64,000 bases of DNA from Sarcophilus harrisii (lineage: Eukaryota > Chordata > Mammalia > Dasyuromorphia > Dasyuridae): positions 116,641,641 through 116,705,640 of the forward strand of contig NC_045428.1 in NCBI RefSeq assembly GCF_902635505.1, given 5' to 3'. The notes under the pieces were generated by a model. The model was not told where the DNA came from. It saw only the letters and a list, made by a program, of their open reading frames with translations, and ran no database searches. The position numbers and the translations under genes are program-made. Of the stretch, positions 10,430 through 21,725 are shown piece after piece; position 1 is the stretch's first letter, and each line of letters begins with the position of its first letter.

Positions 10430-12830
10430 AATTTAGAAGTTTAGTAGGAAAGGTTTGTCACAACTGGGTGAGAGTGGAGCACAATCCCAAAATCCAGCTC
10501 TAGTAAACTAGGGGAAGATTTTGAGAGCCACAGAAACAGAAGATTGCAGCTGCTTCTGGAGCCCTGAGGCAAGAGAAGTTAAGGAGGTGGAAGGACTGGT
10601 CAGAAGGAGATTACAGGGATCTCTTTACTAAAAGAATTCTGCTGCTCTGCTCATACTCAGATCTGATAGTCCTGGGTGGCAGTCTCAGGGCAAGGAGAGG
10701 CACTAGCATACCAGAATTGTAAACACAGTGGGGCCTTCCTCACAGGTAGAAAGGAGTGCTTATAGTCACTCACAGACCAGAGAAAAGAATAAGCCCCTCT
10801 CTTTAGATCATACAACCTTATAAGAACTGAAAACTTAAAGGTTCCTAGAATAATAGAATAATTTCATAAAAATTAAAATTGGGCCAATGGAAGCTAATGA
10901 CTTTATGAGAAATCAAGAAACAATAAAGCAAAACCAAAAGAATGAAAAAATAGAAAACAATGTGAAATGTCTCATTAGGAAAAAAAAAAGCTGACTTGGA
11001 AAATAGCTCCAGAAGAGAGAATTTTAAAATTATTAGACTCCCTGAAAGCCATGATCAAAAAAGAGGCAAGACATCATATTTCAAAAAATTATTAGGAAAA
11101 CTTCCCTGATATTTTAGAATCAGAGGATAAAAGAGAACTTGAAAGAACCCACATATCACTTCCTGAAAAAGTTCCCACTGAAAAATATTCTACCCAAATT
11201 CTGGAACTTCCAGGTCAAGAAGAAAATATTGCAAACATCCAGAAAGAAACAATTCATGTGTGGTAGAGCCCAATCAAGATAACACAAGATTTAGCAGCTT
11301 AAAGAATTGAAGGTTTGAAATATTATATTTTCGAAAGCAATGAAGCTAGGATTATAACCAAGAATCAATTATCCAATGAAAATGAGTATAAACCTTCAGA
11401 GAAAAATGGATATTCAATGAAATAAAGGATTTTTAAGCATTCTTAATGAAAAGACCAGAGCCAAATAGAAAATTTGACTTTCAAATACAAGAGTCAGGAG
11501 AAGCATAACAAGGTAAACAGGTGTACCTTGTTGATGATACTTGTAATTCATAATAATTTATCATTAGGGAAGTTAAAAAGAATTTATCTAGGCAGAGGGC
11601 AAAGATGTGAGTTGAAAATGAAAGGTTAATATCTTTCAAAATAAAATTAATGAGTGAAAGAGGAATGTAATAAAAGAAAAGATAGAAGAGGGTACATTAT
11701 TTCACACAAAAGAGGTAAGAAAAAGCTTTTACAGTAAAGGGGAAAAGGGGGAAAGTGAGTGAACCTTACTCTTGTCAGAATTGGCTTTAAAGAGGAAATA
11801 ACATATACATTGAATTGGATATAGAAATCACTCTTACCCTATAGAAAAGTAGGAGGGGAAGAGGATGAGAGAAGGGACAAGGTGATAATAGCTAGAACAG
11901 ATTGGGGGAGAGGGGTAATCAGAAGCAAAACACTTTTGAGAAGGGTCAAAGTGAAGAGAGAATAAAATAAAAAGGTGGCACAGAATAGAATGTAGAGAAA
12001 TACAAGTAACTGTGAAAAAAAAAATTGAAACAAGTTTCTCTGATAGTCTTTTCTCAAACATATAGAGAACTGTCATATTTATAAAAAATAATAGCCATTC
12101 CTCAACTAATAAATGATCAAAAGATATGAACAGTTTTCAGATGAGATAATCAAAGATATCTATAGCCACATTCAAAAATGTTCTAACTCACTGATTGGAT
12201 TAATTTAGCTGTGGTCCTACCTCATATCTATTATATTGGCCAATTGAGTAAAAAAAGGAAAATGACAAATGGTGGAGACAGTATGGAGGAAATGAGATAT
12301 GACATTGCTGCTGGAATTATGAACTGATTCAACCATTCTGAAGAGTAATTTGGAACTATGCTAAAGGGCTATAAAATCCCACTTTATCCTCTCACTTAGC
12401 AATACTGTTACTAGGTCTGTATCCCCAAAGAAATAAAACAAAAAATATATAGAAAAGGAAAAGGATGTCAGAAAAACCTGGAAAGACTTCCAAAAGTTGA
12501 TACAAAGTGAAATGTGCTGTGTTCAAAGAGCGAGAAATAGTGTCAGATGATCAGTTGTAAATGACTATTTTTCATTTCGTTTTTTTAATTTTTCTTGAGG
12601 TTGGGTTAATTTTTTTGTTTTTGTTTGAGGTTTGTTTTTGGTCTATGTTTTCTTTTACAACACAACTATTGTGGAAATGTTTTGCATGATTACACATGTA
12701 TATCAAATTGTTTGCACTCTTAATAGTGGGATAAGATGGGGAGGGAGGACAAAAAGAAGGAGAGAATTTAGAACTCAAAGATTTAAAAACCAATGTCAAA
12801 AATTGTTCTAGGAACAATTAAAATCTAAAC
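10430..12830 (+). mobile_element. HAL1-type element (half-L1), decayed
   Basis: A GC-richer 5' part (10430-10800) is followed by an A-rich ORF1-like region. Coiled-coil-like coding lies around 10890-10990, the DLEN-type motif around 11000-11030, and the ITQDLAA-type motif around 11275-11300. ORF1 homology ends near 11510. Next come a purine-rich spacer (11690-12005), a short stretch matching the end of L1 ORF2 (12030-12450), and an L1-type 3' UTR with an A-rich end (12460-12830). ORF1 is broken by many stops. The lack of nearly all ORF2 while both ends remain is the HAL1 architecture. The exact 5' end is uncertain. Confidence 0.65.
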
Positions 12831-13047
12831 AAAATTTAATAAATCTAGGGAAAATAAGAAATATAAATAAACATAATCTAAATTTTAGGAATTTATATAG
12901 AAAAATATAGAAAAAAATAAAATCTAAATAAAAATGTTTAAAGTCTGATTAACTAAACTACTGAGTATGATAGCTTATAAATCTTGTTAATGATATTAAG
13001 TGGGGTGTAGTAATCGATTAGTTGGTCCGCACTTATACATGATAAAC

Positions 13048-13290
13048 CTTCTAGCCATTTTGTTGTTTAATCATTTTTCAGTCATGTTTCATTGGCAAAG
13101 ATTTTGGAGTGGTTTAACAGTTCCTTCTACAGCTCATTTTACAAATAAGGAAACTGAGACAGAGCTAAATGACTTGCCCAGAGTTACAAATTGATAAGCC
13201 CATACTGGATTTGAACTCAGGAAGAGGAATCTTCATAATTCTAGCCCTACTACTATCTCCACTCTACGACCTCACTGCCCCTCTCCTAAC
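13048..13290 (-). mobile_element. MAR1-like SINE with RTE-type tail
   Basis: Minus orientation: the tail side 'ggcaaagattttggagtggt' is followed by 'cattttacaaataaggaaac', 'gatttgaactcaggaag' and a head near 13285. Essentially full length, diverged. Confidence 0.7.
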
Positions 13291-13442
13291 TCTTACTACT
13301 TACTACAATTAGAAGGGACAATGTCTGGAGATAGTATGTTGCTCAACCCTGGAAATCCAAGCATGGTTTGATGCCTGCTTGAGAAAGATGTTGTACAGGA
13401 GATTTCTATTTCAGTTAGGTGATCTATTATTGTGTTGTTCTT

Positions 13443-13455
13443 TGTTCTTCATTTT
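13443..13455. repeat. Target-site duplication of L1, left copy
   Basis: 'tgttcttcatttt' is identical to 19934-19946 and directly abuts the poly(T) end of the minus-strand L1. On the minus strand the nick reads TTTT/GA, which fits L1 endonuclease preference. Confidence 0.9.
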
Positions 13456-13883
13456 CTTTTCTTTTTTTTTTTTTAATTTAATAGCCTTTTATTTACAGGA
13501 TATATGCATGGGTAACTTTACAGCATTAACAATTGCCAAACCTCTTGTTCCAATTTTTCACCTCTTACCCCCCCCACCCCCTCCCCCAGATGGCAGGATG
13601 ACCAGTAGATGTTAAATATATTAAAATATAAATTAGATACACAATAAGTATACATGACCAAAACGTTATTTTGCTGTACAAAAAGAATCAGACTCTGAAA
13701 TATTGTACAATTAGCTTGTGAAGGAAATAAAAAATGCAGGTGGGCATAAATATAGAGATTGGGAATTCAATGTAATGGTTTTAGTCATCTCCCAGAGTTC
13801 TTTTTCGGCATAGCTAGTTCAGTTCATTACTGCTCCATTAGAAATGATTTGGTTGATCTCGTTGCTGAGGATGGCCTGGTCCA
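13456..13883 (-). other. L1 3' UTR with poly(A) signal and G-rich tract
   Basis: On the minus strand the AATAAA signal lies at 13493-13488, followed by the A-tail (plus-strand T-run at 13456-13474). A G-rich polypurine tract, three runs of five or more G, lies at 13568-13589. The same UTR recurs in the copies at 30168, 46348 and 62369, which ties all four to one L1 family. Confidence 0.85.
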
Positions 13884-16800
13884 TCAGAACTGGTCATCAT
13901 ATAGTATTGTTGTTGAAGTATATAATGATCTCCTGGTCCTGCTCATTTCACTCAGCATCAGTTCGTGTAAGTCTCTCAGGCCTTTCTGAAATTATCCTGT
14001 TGGTCATTTCTTACAGAACAGTAATATTCCATAATATTCATATACCACAATTTATTCAGCCATTCTCAACTGGCCGGACATCCATTCAGTTTCCAGTTTT
14101 TAGCCACTAAAAGGGCTGCCACAAACATTCGTGCACATACAGGTCCCTTTCCCTTCTTTATAATCTCTTTGGGATATAATCCCAGTAGTAAACCTGCTGG
14201 ATCAAAGGGGTATGCACAGTTTGATCACTTTTTGGTATAGTTCCAAACTACTCTCCAAAATGGTTGGATTTGTTCACAACTCCACCAACAATGCATCAAT
14301 GTCCCAGATTTCCCAATCCCCTCAACAATCATCATTATTTTTTCCTGTCATCTTAGCCAATCTGACAGGTGTGTAGTGTTATCTTAGAGTTGTCTTAATT
14401 TGCATTTCTCTGATTAATAATGACTTGGAACATCTTTCCATATGACTAGAAATAGTTTCAATTTCTTCATCTGAAATTGTCTGTTCATATCCTTTGACCA
14501 TTTTCAATTGGAGAATGGCTTGATTTTTATAAATTAGAGTTAATTCTCTATATATTTTGGAAATAGGGCCTTTATCAGAACCTTTGACTGTAAAATATTT
14601 TCCCAGTTTATTTCCCTTCTAATCTTGTCTGCATTGGTTTTGTTTGACAAAACTTTTCAGTTTGTATAATCGAAATTTTCTATTTTGTGATCAGTAATGA
14701 TCTCTAGTTCTCTTTGGTCATAAAGACCTTCCCCTTCCACAGGTCTGAGAGTAAACTATCCTGTGTTCCTCTAATTTATTAATAATTTCATTCTTTATGC
14801 CTGGGTCATGAACCCATTTTGACCTTATCTTGGTGTATGGCGTTAAGTATGGATCAATGCCTAGTTTCTGCCATATTAGTTTCCAATTTCCCAGCAATTT
14901 TTATCAAATGGTAAGTTCTTATCCCAAAGCTGGGATCTTTGGGTTTCTCAAAGACTAGGTTGCTATTTTGTTGACTTTTTTATCCCTTGAACCTAATCTA
15001 TTCCACTGATCAACTGATCTATTCCTTAGCCAATACCAAATAGTTTTGGTAACTGCTGCTCTATAATATAATTTTTAGATCTGTACAGCTAAGCCACCTT
15101 CATTTTGATTTTTTTCATTAATTCCCTTGAAATTCTTGACCTTTTGTTTTTCCATATGAACTTTGTTGTTATTTTTCTAGGTCATTAAAATAGTTTTTGG
15201 GACTCTGATTGGTATAGCGCTAAATAAATAGATTAGTTTAGATTATTGTCATCTTTATTATATTTCTCGCCCTGTCCAAGAGCATTTAATATTTTCAATT
15301 GGTTAGATCAGATTTAATTTGTGTGAAAAGTGGTCTATAATTTTGCTCATAAAGTTTCTGATTTTTCCCTTGGCAGATAGATTCTAAATATTTTATATTA
15401 TCAGTAGTTACTTTAAATGGAATTTCTCTTTGTAACTGTGACTGTTGGATTTTGTTAGTGATATATAAGAATGCTGATGACTTATGTGGGTTTATTTATA
15501 ACCATCAATTTTGCTAAAGTTGTGGATTATTCTAATAACTTTTGCAGATCTCTGGGGTTCTCTAGTATACCATCATGTCATCGGCAAAGTGATAATTTGG
15601 TTTTCCTCATTCCTAATCTCTTTCTCAGCTCTTATTGCTAAAGCTAAGCGTTTTCTAATACAATTTAAATAATACTTGGTGATAGTGGGCAACCTTGTTT
15701 CCTCAGATCTTATTGGGAATGGTTGCAGTTTGTCTCCATTACATATGATGCTTACTGATGGTTTTAAATAGATGCTGTTATTATTTTAAGGAAAAGTCCA
15801 TTTTATTCCTATACTCTCAAGTGTTTTAATAGGAATGGATGTTGGATTTTATCAAATGCTTTTCTGCATCTATTGAGATGATCATATGGTTTTTTGTTAA
15901 TTTGGTTTATTAACATGGCCAATTATATTGATAGTTTTCTATATTGAACCAACCCCATTCCTGGTATAAATCCTACTTGATCATAGTGTATTATCTTGGA
16001 GATGATTTTCTGTAGTCTTTTGCTAATATCTTATTTAAGATTTTAGCATCAATAATTCATTAGGAGATTGGTCTATAATTTTCTTTCTCTGTTTTCAAGC
16101 CTACCTGGTTTAGGTATCAGTACCATGTCTGTGTCATAGAAGAATTTGGTAGGACTCCTTCATTCCCTATTTTATCAAATAATTTATATAGCATTGGGCC
16201 AATTGTTCTTTAAATGTTTGGTAAAATTCACATATAAATCCATCTGGTCCTGGGGATTTTTCTTAGGGAGTTGTTTATCCTGTTCTATTTCTTTTTCAAA
16301 AGGGGGACTATTCAAGCAATTTACTTCCTCCTCTGTTAGTCTGGAAGTCTATATTTTTTGGAGGTAGTCATCCATTTCACTTAGGTTATCAAATTTATTG
16401 GCATAAAGTTGAGCAAAATAACTCCTTATTATTTCTCTAATTTCCTCTTCATTGGTGGAAAGTTCTCCCTTTTCATTTTTAAGACTACTAATTTCATTTC
16501 CTCTTTCCTTTTTCTAAACAGATTTCCAAAGGCTTATCTATTTTATTGGCTTTTCATAGAACCAACTCTTAGTTTTATTAATTAGTTCAATAGTTTTTTT
16601 ACTTTCAATATTTTTAATTTCTCCTTTTAATTTTAGAATTTCCAATTTAGTATTTGATTGGGGGGTTTTAATTTAGTCTTTTTTTAGTCTTTTTTTTTCT
16701 TTCTCTGTTTTATTCAAGTAAGCCTCTAAGGATATAAAATTCCCTCTTATTACCGCTTTGGCTGCATCCCACAAATTTTGGTATGATGTCTCATCATTGT

Positions 16801-17601
16801 CATTATCTTGGGTGAAATTATTAATGTATCTATAATTTGCTGCTTCACCAATCATTCTTTAGATGAGATTGTTTAGTTTCCAATTACTTTTGGTTTATTT
16901 CCCCTAACTTTTTTGTTGAATGTAATTTTATTGCATCATGATCTGAAAAGAAAGCATTTACTGTTCTGCTTTCTTACATTTAATTTTGAGGTTTTTATGT
17001 CCTAATATATGGTCAATTTTTGAATAGGTTCCATGAACTGCTGAAAAGAAAGTATATTCATTTCTATCTCCATTCAATTTTCTCCAAAAGATCCAACATA
17101 CCTAATTTTTCTAATACTCTATTTACTTCTTTAATTTCTTTCTTATTTGTTTTGTGGTTTGATTGTCTAATTCTGAGTGCCAGGTTTGATATCCTCCTAC
17201 TATTACAGTTTTGTTGTCTATTTCTTCTGCAACTCTCTAACTTCTCCTTTAGGAAGTTGGATGCCATGCCACTTGGTCATATATGTTTTAATATTGATAT
17301 TGCTTCGTTGTTTATGCTACCCTTTGGGATGTAGTTTCCTTCCTTATCTCTTTTAATTAGATCAATTTTCTTTTGCTTGATCTGAGATGGATGGCTCCCC
17401 TCTTTTTGACTTTCCCTGAGCATAATAGATTTTGCTCCAGCCTTTTCCTTTCTCTTATGTATCTCCTGCTTTAATGTGTTTCTTGTAACAACATATTGTA
17501 GGGTTCTGACTTTTGATCCAGTCTGCTATCTCCTCCTCTTTATGGGGGAGTTCATCCCATTCACATTTCGATTAGAATTACTAAATCTTATTTCCTGCCA
17601 T
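13884..17601 (-). pseudogene. L1 ORF2 (endonuclease / reverse transcriptase), broken
   Basis: ORF2 protein nicks target DNA and reverse-transcribes L1 RNA at the nick. I place the start at the ATG at 17601, which opens with MAGNKI, leads into the endonuclease and resembles other L1 ORF2 starts. The residues around ADWIKSQNPT (near 17530) and the conserved block ending in NHKTNKK (17160) are endonuclease. The block containing [11 protein letters not shown] (16673-16855, about residue 275) precedes the reverse transcriptase. The catalytic FADD motif is at 15588-15577 (about residue 671). A one-base loss just upstream puts FADD out of frame with the preceding residues. The natural stop aligns with that of the 46348 copy. 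At about 3.7 kb the length is close to the usual ~1,275 codons. Stops and frameshifts occur throughout. Confidence 0.85.
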
Positions 17602-18112
17602 CCTAATACCCAGATTATGCTTTACTTATTCTTGCCTCCCCAACCCTCTTTCCCCTTTTAACTTGACCCCTCTTGTATCACATGTTCCCTCTTTATAATC
17701 CCTCCTCCCCCTTTGGAGTCTTTTCCCCTTCCTTCCCTTTACTCTTTTCTTTTCCCTTTTCCTCTCCCCGTTTTTAATGGTAGAGAGAATTTTCTCTAAA
17801 ACAAATGTCAATTATTTTTTTTTGAGCCAACTCCATGAGTAAGATTCCACAATGTTCCTCCCCTTCTAAATTCCTCAGATATGATAAGTTTCCTTTCCTC
17901 GGGATGTGGTTTCCCTCTTTTATCCCTCCTTCCACCTTATTCTGCCATCCTTTTCCATATCTACTTCCCTTTTTTGTTATATCATACAATCAAATTATAC
18001 ATGTATTCTTTTGTATATCCACACAAAATACAATTCTCAAAGTTATTTTACCTTTTCTGCATCTCTTAGTTCTATGGTTGGAGATCAAATTTTTGTTTAG
18101 TTCTGGTTTTCT
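17602..18112 (-). other. Long purine-rich spacer between L1 ORF1 and ORF2
   Basis: About 510 bases separate the ORF1 stop from the ORF2 start. On the L1 sense strand the ORF2-proximal half is mostly A and G. Equivalent sequence lies before ORF2 in the older fragment at 24850-25060 and after ORF1 in the HAL1-type element at 11700-12005, so it belongs to the L1 lineage and is not a late insertion. Confidence 0.65.
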
Positions 18113-19176
18113 TCAGAAACAAATGGAATTCATTTGTTTCATTAAATTCCATCTTCTTCCCTGGAAGGAAAATGCTCCAGCTGGGTAGTTTATTCTTGGC
18201 TGCATCCCAAGTTCTTGTGCCTTTCGGAATATCATATTCCAGGCCCTTCTTTCCTTTAATGTAGAGGCAGCCAGATCTTGGGTGATCCTTATTGTGACAC
18301 CTCAGTATTTAAATGGTTTTTTTTTTTTGCTGCTTATAAATTTTTTCCTTAATCTGATAGTTCAATTTGCAAATATTCCTTGGGGTTTTATTTTAGGGTT
18401 TCTTTCAGAAGGTGTTCGATGAATTCTTTCAATGCCTATTTTACCTTCTGATTCTATTACATCTGGGCAATTCTCTTTGATGATTTCTTGTAAAATATTA
18501 TCTAGGCTCTTTTTTTCATCATAGTTTTTGGAAAGTCTAATAATCCTCAGATTATCTCTCCTAGATCTATTTTCCAAGTCTGTCGTTTTTGCAAGTAGAT
18601 AATTCATGGTTTTTCCCATTTGTCATTTTTTTGTTTTTGCTTGACTGATTCTTGCTGTCTCAATGAATCATTAGTTTCTATTTGTTCAGTTCTAATTTTT
18701 AAAGAATTATTTTCTTCATTAGCTTTTTTTACTTCCTTCTGTATATGTCCAATTGAGTTTTTAAATGAATTGTTTGGTCTGTGGAAATTTTTCCCTTTCA
18801 CTAATTTTTTTTTTTTGTGAATTATTTTCTTTTCAATTCCACAGATCCACTTTCTTGCCAAGTTCTTTGTCTTTTCCAATTCATAAATCCTTTCTTGCCA
18901 GTTCTTTATTTTTCCAATTCACCAATTTGTTTCCCTGCACTTCCTGGGAATTTTAACTTTTCAATTCGTATTTCAGGAAATTGTTGCTCTCTTGTAAGGC
19001 TTCTTCCTTTCCCCATTTATCTTCTAACTCTCTTTTAGGTTTTAATGGTCTCTTCTATGAGGATCATGTAAAGGAGTACAGTCTGATGCATTTTGCTGTT
19101 TGGGTCTCTTCAGGTTTGCTGACCTGCTCTTTTCTGCATAGAAGCTGTCAATCGTTCTTTTCATCTTTTTATTCAT
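18113..19176 (-). pseudogene. L1 ORF1 (RNA-binding chaperone), broken
   Basis: ORF1 protein coats L1 RNA as a trimer. The start chosen is the ATG at 19176 (MNKKMKRTIDSF...). Then comes a lysine/glutamate-rich coiled-coil region (18879-18620). The RNA-recognition segment begins with TDLENRSRRDNLRIIRL near 18580, and the C-terminal domain contains ITQDLAASTLKERRAWNMIF (about 18285-18225). The stop is at 18113, giving roughly 350 codons. At least four breaks are visible: one frameshift about 45 codons in, others in the coiled coil, one near 18610 that shifts the RRM frame, and a stop near 18362. Confidence 0.85.
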
Positions 19177-19933
19177 GTTTTAAAGCCTTTGGGGTATGTC
19201 TCCTAGGCAAAGGGGTTACCAACTTCCTCTGCAGAGCAGGGAGATGTAAACTGATTTCCGGCTCCGAGGTATGGGAGTGCTCTGAGTGAGAGTCTTCCCT
19301 TCCCCCAACAGGAAGTGGATTCAGCACTGGCCAAGCTATCGAAGTGCCCAGTTGGACTGTGTGGGTTAGCGATTGCCCTCGGCTGGAGACTAAGGGGTGA
19401 AAGTGTCACTGCCCCAGGCCGGAGCCTCTAGTGGGACTGTGAGTATTAGCAGCTGACTGCAGACCACAACCCGCGGCCGACCGCTGCAAACTCTGCCCAG
19501 TGTCTCTGCCGTGCAAATTGGCCCTGGAAAGCTCTATGGCCCCAAGCGAGCTCCCCCACTGCGCAGATTGGAGGCTAACCCGGGCTACATCCTCCTGCCG
19601 TGCAGGATCACAACTGCCCCAAGGAAAAGCCCCGTACTACGGGTTGGGGCTGCGAGCTTGTGCTGAGATCTGTGCTTTCACTTTCGGTTTGAGACTCTCC
19701 TCAGAACCTAATTTCTCTCCCCGTCTGCGCCGATCTCCCTCCTGGCCCCGGAACCAACCTTTTTTGGCGAGACTGCAGATTTTCTTTGGCCGGTGAGTTG
19801 TTCTACTTCTTATCTTTACGAATTGTCACAGTCAAGACTATTTTTGAGGCTCGATATAATATTGATAAAGAGGGTAAGAGAAGAGCTTAGAAAGTCCCGT
19901 GTGTCTTCTCCGCCATCTTGGCTCCGCCCCCCC
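19177..19933 (-). promoter_or_regulatory. L1 5' UTR / internal promoter, CpG-rich
   Basis: This ~757-base block is the most GC- and CpG-rich part of the window; for example the bases around 19472-19486 read 'cgcggccgaccgc'. It lies directly upstream of ORF1 on the minus strand and ends at the L1 5' terminus. L1 elements carry an internal RNA polymerase II promoter here. I see no tandem monomers of the mouse type. Promoter activity is inferred from position and composition. Confidence 0.75.
19910..19920 (-). promoter_or_regulatory. YY1-type site at L1 5' end
   Basis: On the minus strand the L1 starts with a G-run followed by CGGAGCCAAGATGGCGGA. CAAGATGGCGG is a good YY1 core, and CAAGATGGC falls at about +14 to +22 of the element. 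Human L1 has nearly the same sequence at almost the same place, where YY1 positions transcription initiation. Binding here is inferred. Confidence 0.7.
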
Positions 19934-19946
19934 TGTTCTTCATTTT
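19934..19946. repeat. Target-site duplication of L1, right copy
   Basis: Identical to 13443-13455 and directly next to the 5' end of the minus-strand L1. Confidence 0.9.
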
Positions 19947-20713
19947 GAAAGAGAAACAATGATATTAGGATGGTTATATCTTGATTTACAAGTAAATTGG
20001 ATTTAAGTGAGATAGAGTTATGCAAGGCAAACAGCTTTACTCTCTCCTTTAGAGTTATAGGGATCCAGTTGCAAGACCTAAGTCAGGAAAACTGGTATGA
20101 CCCTGAATAAAATAGGAAACCTGGCTTTTGGAGCAAATAAGCAAAAGTCCTCAAAAAAGGGATATATGTTGACACTCCACATTCTTTTTGTGAATTTGAA
20201 TGGATCTGAATAAATTGACTCTTTCAATAACCTTTGAAATATTTCTGTCCTATTTAAATCCCATACAGCATTGGAAAAATATGGAAAGACCTGATTGAAA
20301 TGTACATCTTTCAACATCTAAATAGCATATACAAGTTTCACAGCACTGAGAAATTTCTAGAATTATTCACAATATGCCATTCCTTTTCATTAAAAAATAT
20401 AAAATCCATTTTGATTTGAAACAGCCTTGTGCCTGGAGCTGTTGGTTTGATATATTGCTGCTTGGCTGAAGTTTCCACAGTGTCAGCAGTCAGTGAAACT
20501 GGAAAAAAGTGGAATGTATTACAGGAATGTAGGAAAGAGGAATCAAGATTTCTACATATTTTTTATCATATTCAGTGGGCTCCTCCTAACACTTAGTAGG
20601 TTTGGTTGTCTTCCTGATGAACTGGCAAGAACTACTTTGAAATAACCCCTAAATCATTTGATTAAATTATTTAGCCTACTTCATATGATATTTTTCATAC
20701 TCATAGTCTTCCT
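19947..20713. other. Unassigned flank of the L1
   Basis: No gene or known repeat recognised. Confidence 0.45.
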
Positions 20714-20902
20714 CAGAGGTGTTAAATTCACATCCCTTAGCTTCCTATTACCAGCAAAATTCCCAAAGGTTCCCCAAAACAAATTAAAACATAACTGAAA
20801 AAATTTTAACAAAATAAAGAAAAGTACAATACAACATATGTAATGCTAATGTATAGGTTTTTTTTAAGAATATGGCTTATCTATTTGACTATGACACCAC
20901 TG
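20714..20902 (+). mobile_element. MITE-like repeat, copy A (probably hAT-type)
   Basis: Begins 'cagaggtgttaaattcacat' and ends with the imperfect inverse 'tgactatgacaccactg'. Internal words 'cagcaaaattcccaaaggtt' and 'aacatatgtaatgctaatgt' also occur in related form in copies at 23042, 43500 and 53845. About 189 bases and non-coding. Confidence 0.6.
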
Positions 20903-21137
20903 GTCTACACCATAAATTTCTGCAATGCTATTATTATTTACCTTTATAGAAGTAATTAATTTCTGTATTCATTAAAGTTTTATGTAACTATTTTATAAAT
21001 ATCTAACAAACTGTTCTAACACTTCATTTGTTTGCTCATTTGTAAAATGTGGCTGTTAAGTCTCAACCAAATATTTAATATATATCTATATACCAAGTAC
21101 TAGAAACGTTCTAATGGGCACTCCAAGGTCCTTTCCA

Positions 21138-21725
21138 TGTCATATATTGTAGTCATTCTATCAATTATTCTCTTGGATCTTCTAAGCTCACTGAATCAGT
21201 TCATATAAACCTTCTCAGGTTTTTCTGAATTTGTTCCTCTTGTCATTTCTCATAGCACAATAATGTTCTATTAAATCCATATAACATAATTTATTCAGCC
21301 ATTCTTCAGCAGATGAGTAACCTCTTAGTCTAGTTCTTTGCCAAACAAAAAGAACTGCCTTAAGTATTTTCATACATAAGGATCTTTTTTTTTTCTTTTA
21401 TATCTACTCAGATATAACCAGTGGAAACTCACTCAGTTTCATGACTTTGGATGTCTTTTTTTCTTTCTTTCCTGCTTTCCTGCCTTCTTTCTTCTTCCTT
21501 CATTCCCTTCCTCCTTCTTTCCCTTCCTCCTTCTTTCCCTCCCTCCTTCTCTCACTCCTTCCTTCCCTTCCTCCTTCCCTTCTTCTTTCTTTCTTTCCTT
21601 TCTCTCTTTTTGTCATTTCTATGATCTGATGGCTATGAAGTAGAACCTCAGAATTATTTCACTTGTAAATCTCTTTTCTCAGTGATTTGAGGGATTTTCA
21701 CTTAATAGACTTTACATTTGTTCCC
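21138..21725 (-). mobile_element. Old L1 3' region fragment, split by a TTCC array
   Basis: 'catcagttcata'-like text ('ctgaatcagttcatataaac') is followed by 'cacaataatgttctattaaa' and 'aatttattcagccattcttc'. These match the C-terminal ORF2 region seen at 13950-14060. After the simple repeat, 'ctgatggctatgaagtagaa' and 'gtaaatctcttttctcagtg' continue the same L1 in order (compare 14360-14410). An older subfamily than the 13456 element. Confidence 0.65.
21455..21611. repeat. (TTCC)n / (CTTT)n microsatellite
   Basis: Mixed TTCC, CTTC and TTTC units on the plus strand, lying inside the old L1 fragment. Confidence 0.9.

Larger units (their letters stand above)
13456..19933 (-). mobile_element. 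L1: Full-length LINE-1 (marsupial L1), non-functional
   Basis: A 6.48 kb element read on the minus strand and bounded by a 13-base target-site duplication. From 5' to 3': a CpG-rich 5' UTR (19933-19177), ORF1 (19176-18113), a long inter-ORF spacer (18112-17602), ORF2 with endonuclease and reverse transcriptase (17601-13884), and a 3' UTR with G-rich tract, AATAAA and an A-tail (13883-13456). Both ORFs carry several stops and frameshifts, so it cannot move by itself. It is much better preserved than the other L1 pieces except those at 46348 and 62369. The complete 5' end is uncommon, since most L1 copies are 5'-truncated. Confidence 0.92.

Noticed and set aside
13379-14110. Open frames of 76-88 codons on the plus strand
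   Set aside because: They lie antisense to the L1 3' UTR and ORF2 end and recur in the other L1 copies as parts of the repeat.
21455-21611. Coding frame rich in Ser, Phe and Pro
   Set aside because: Translation of the TTCC array inside an old L1.
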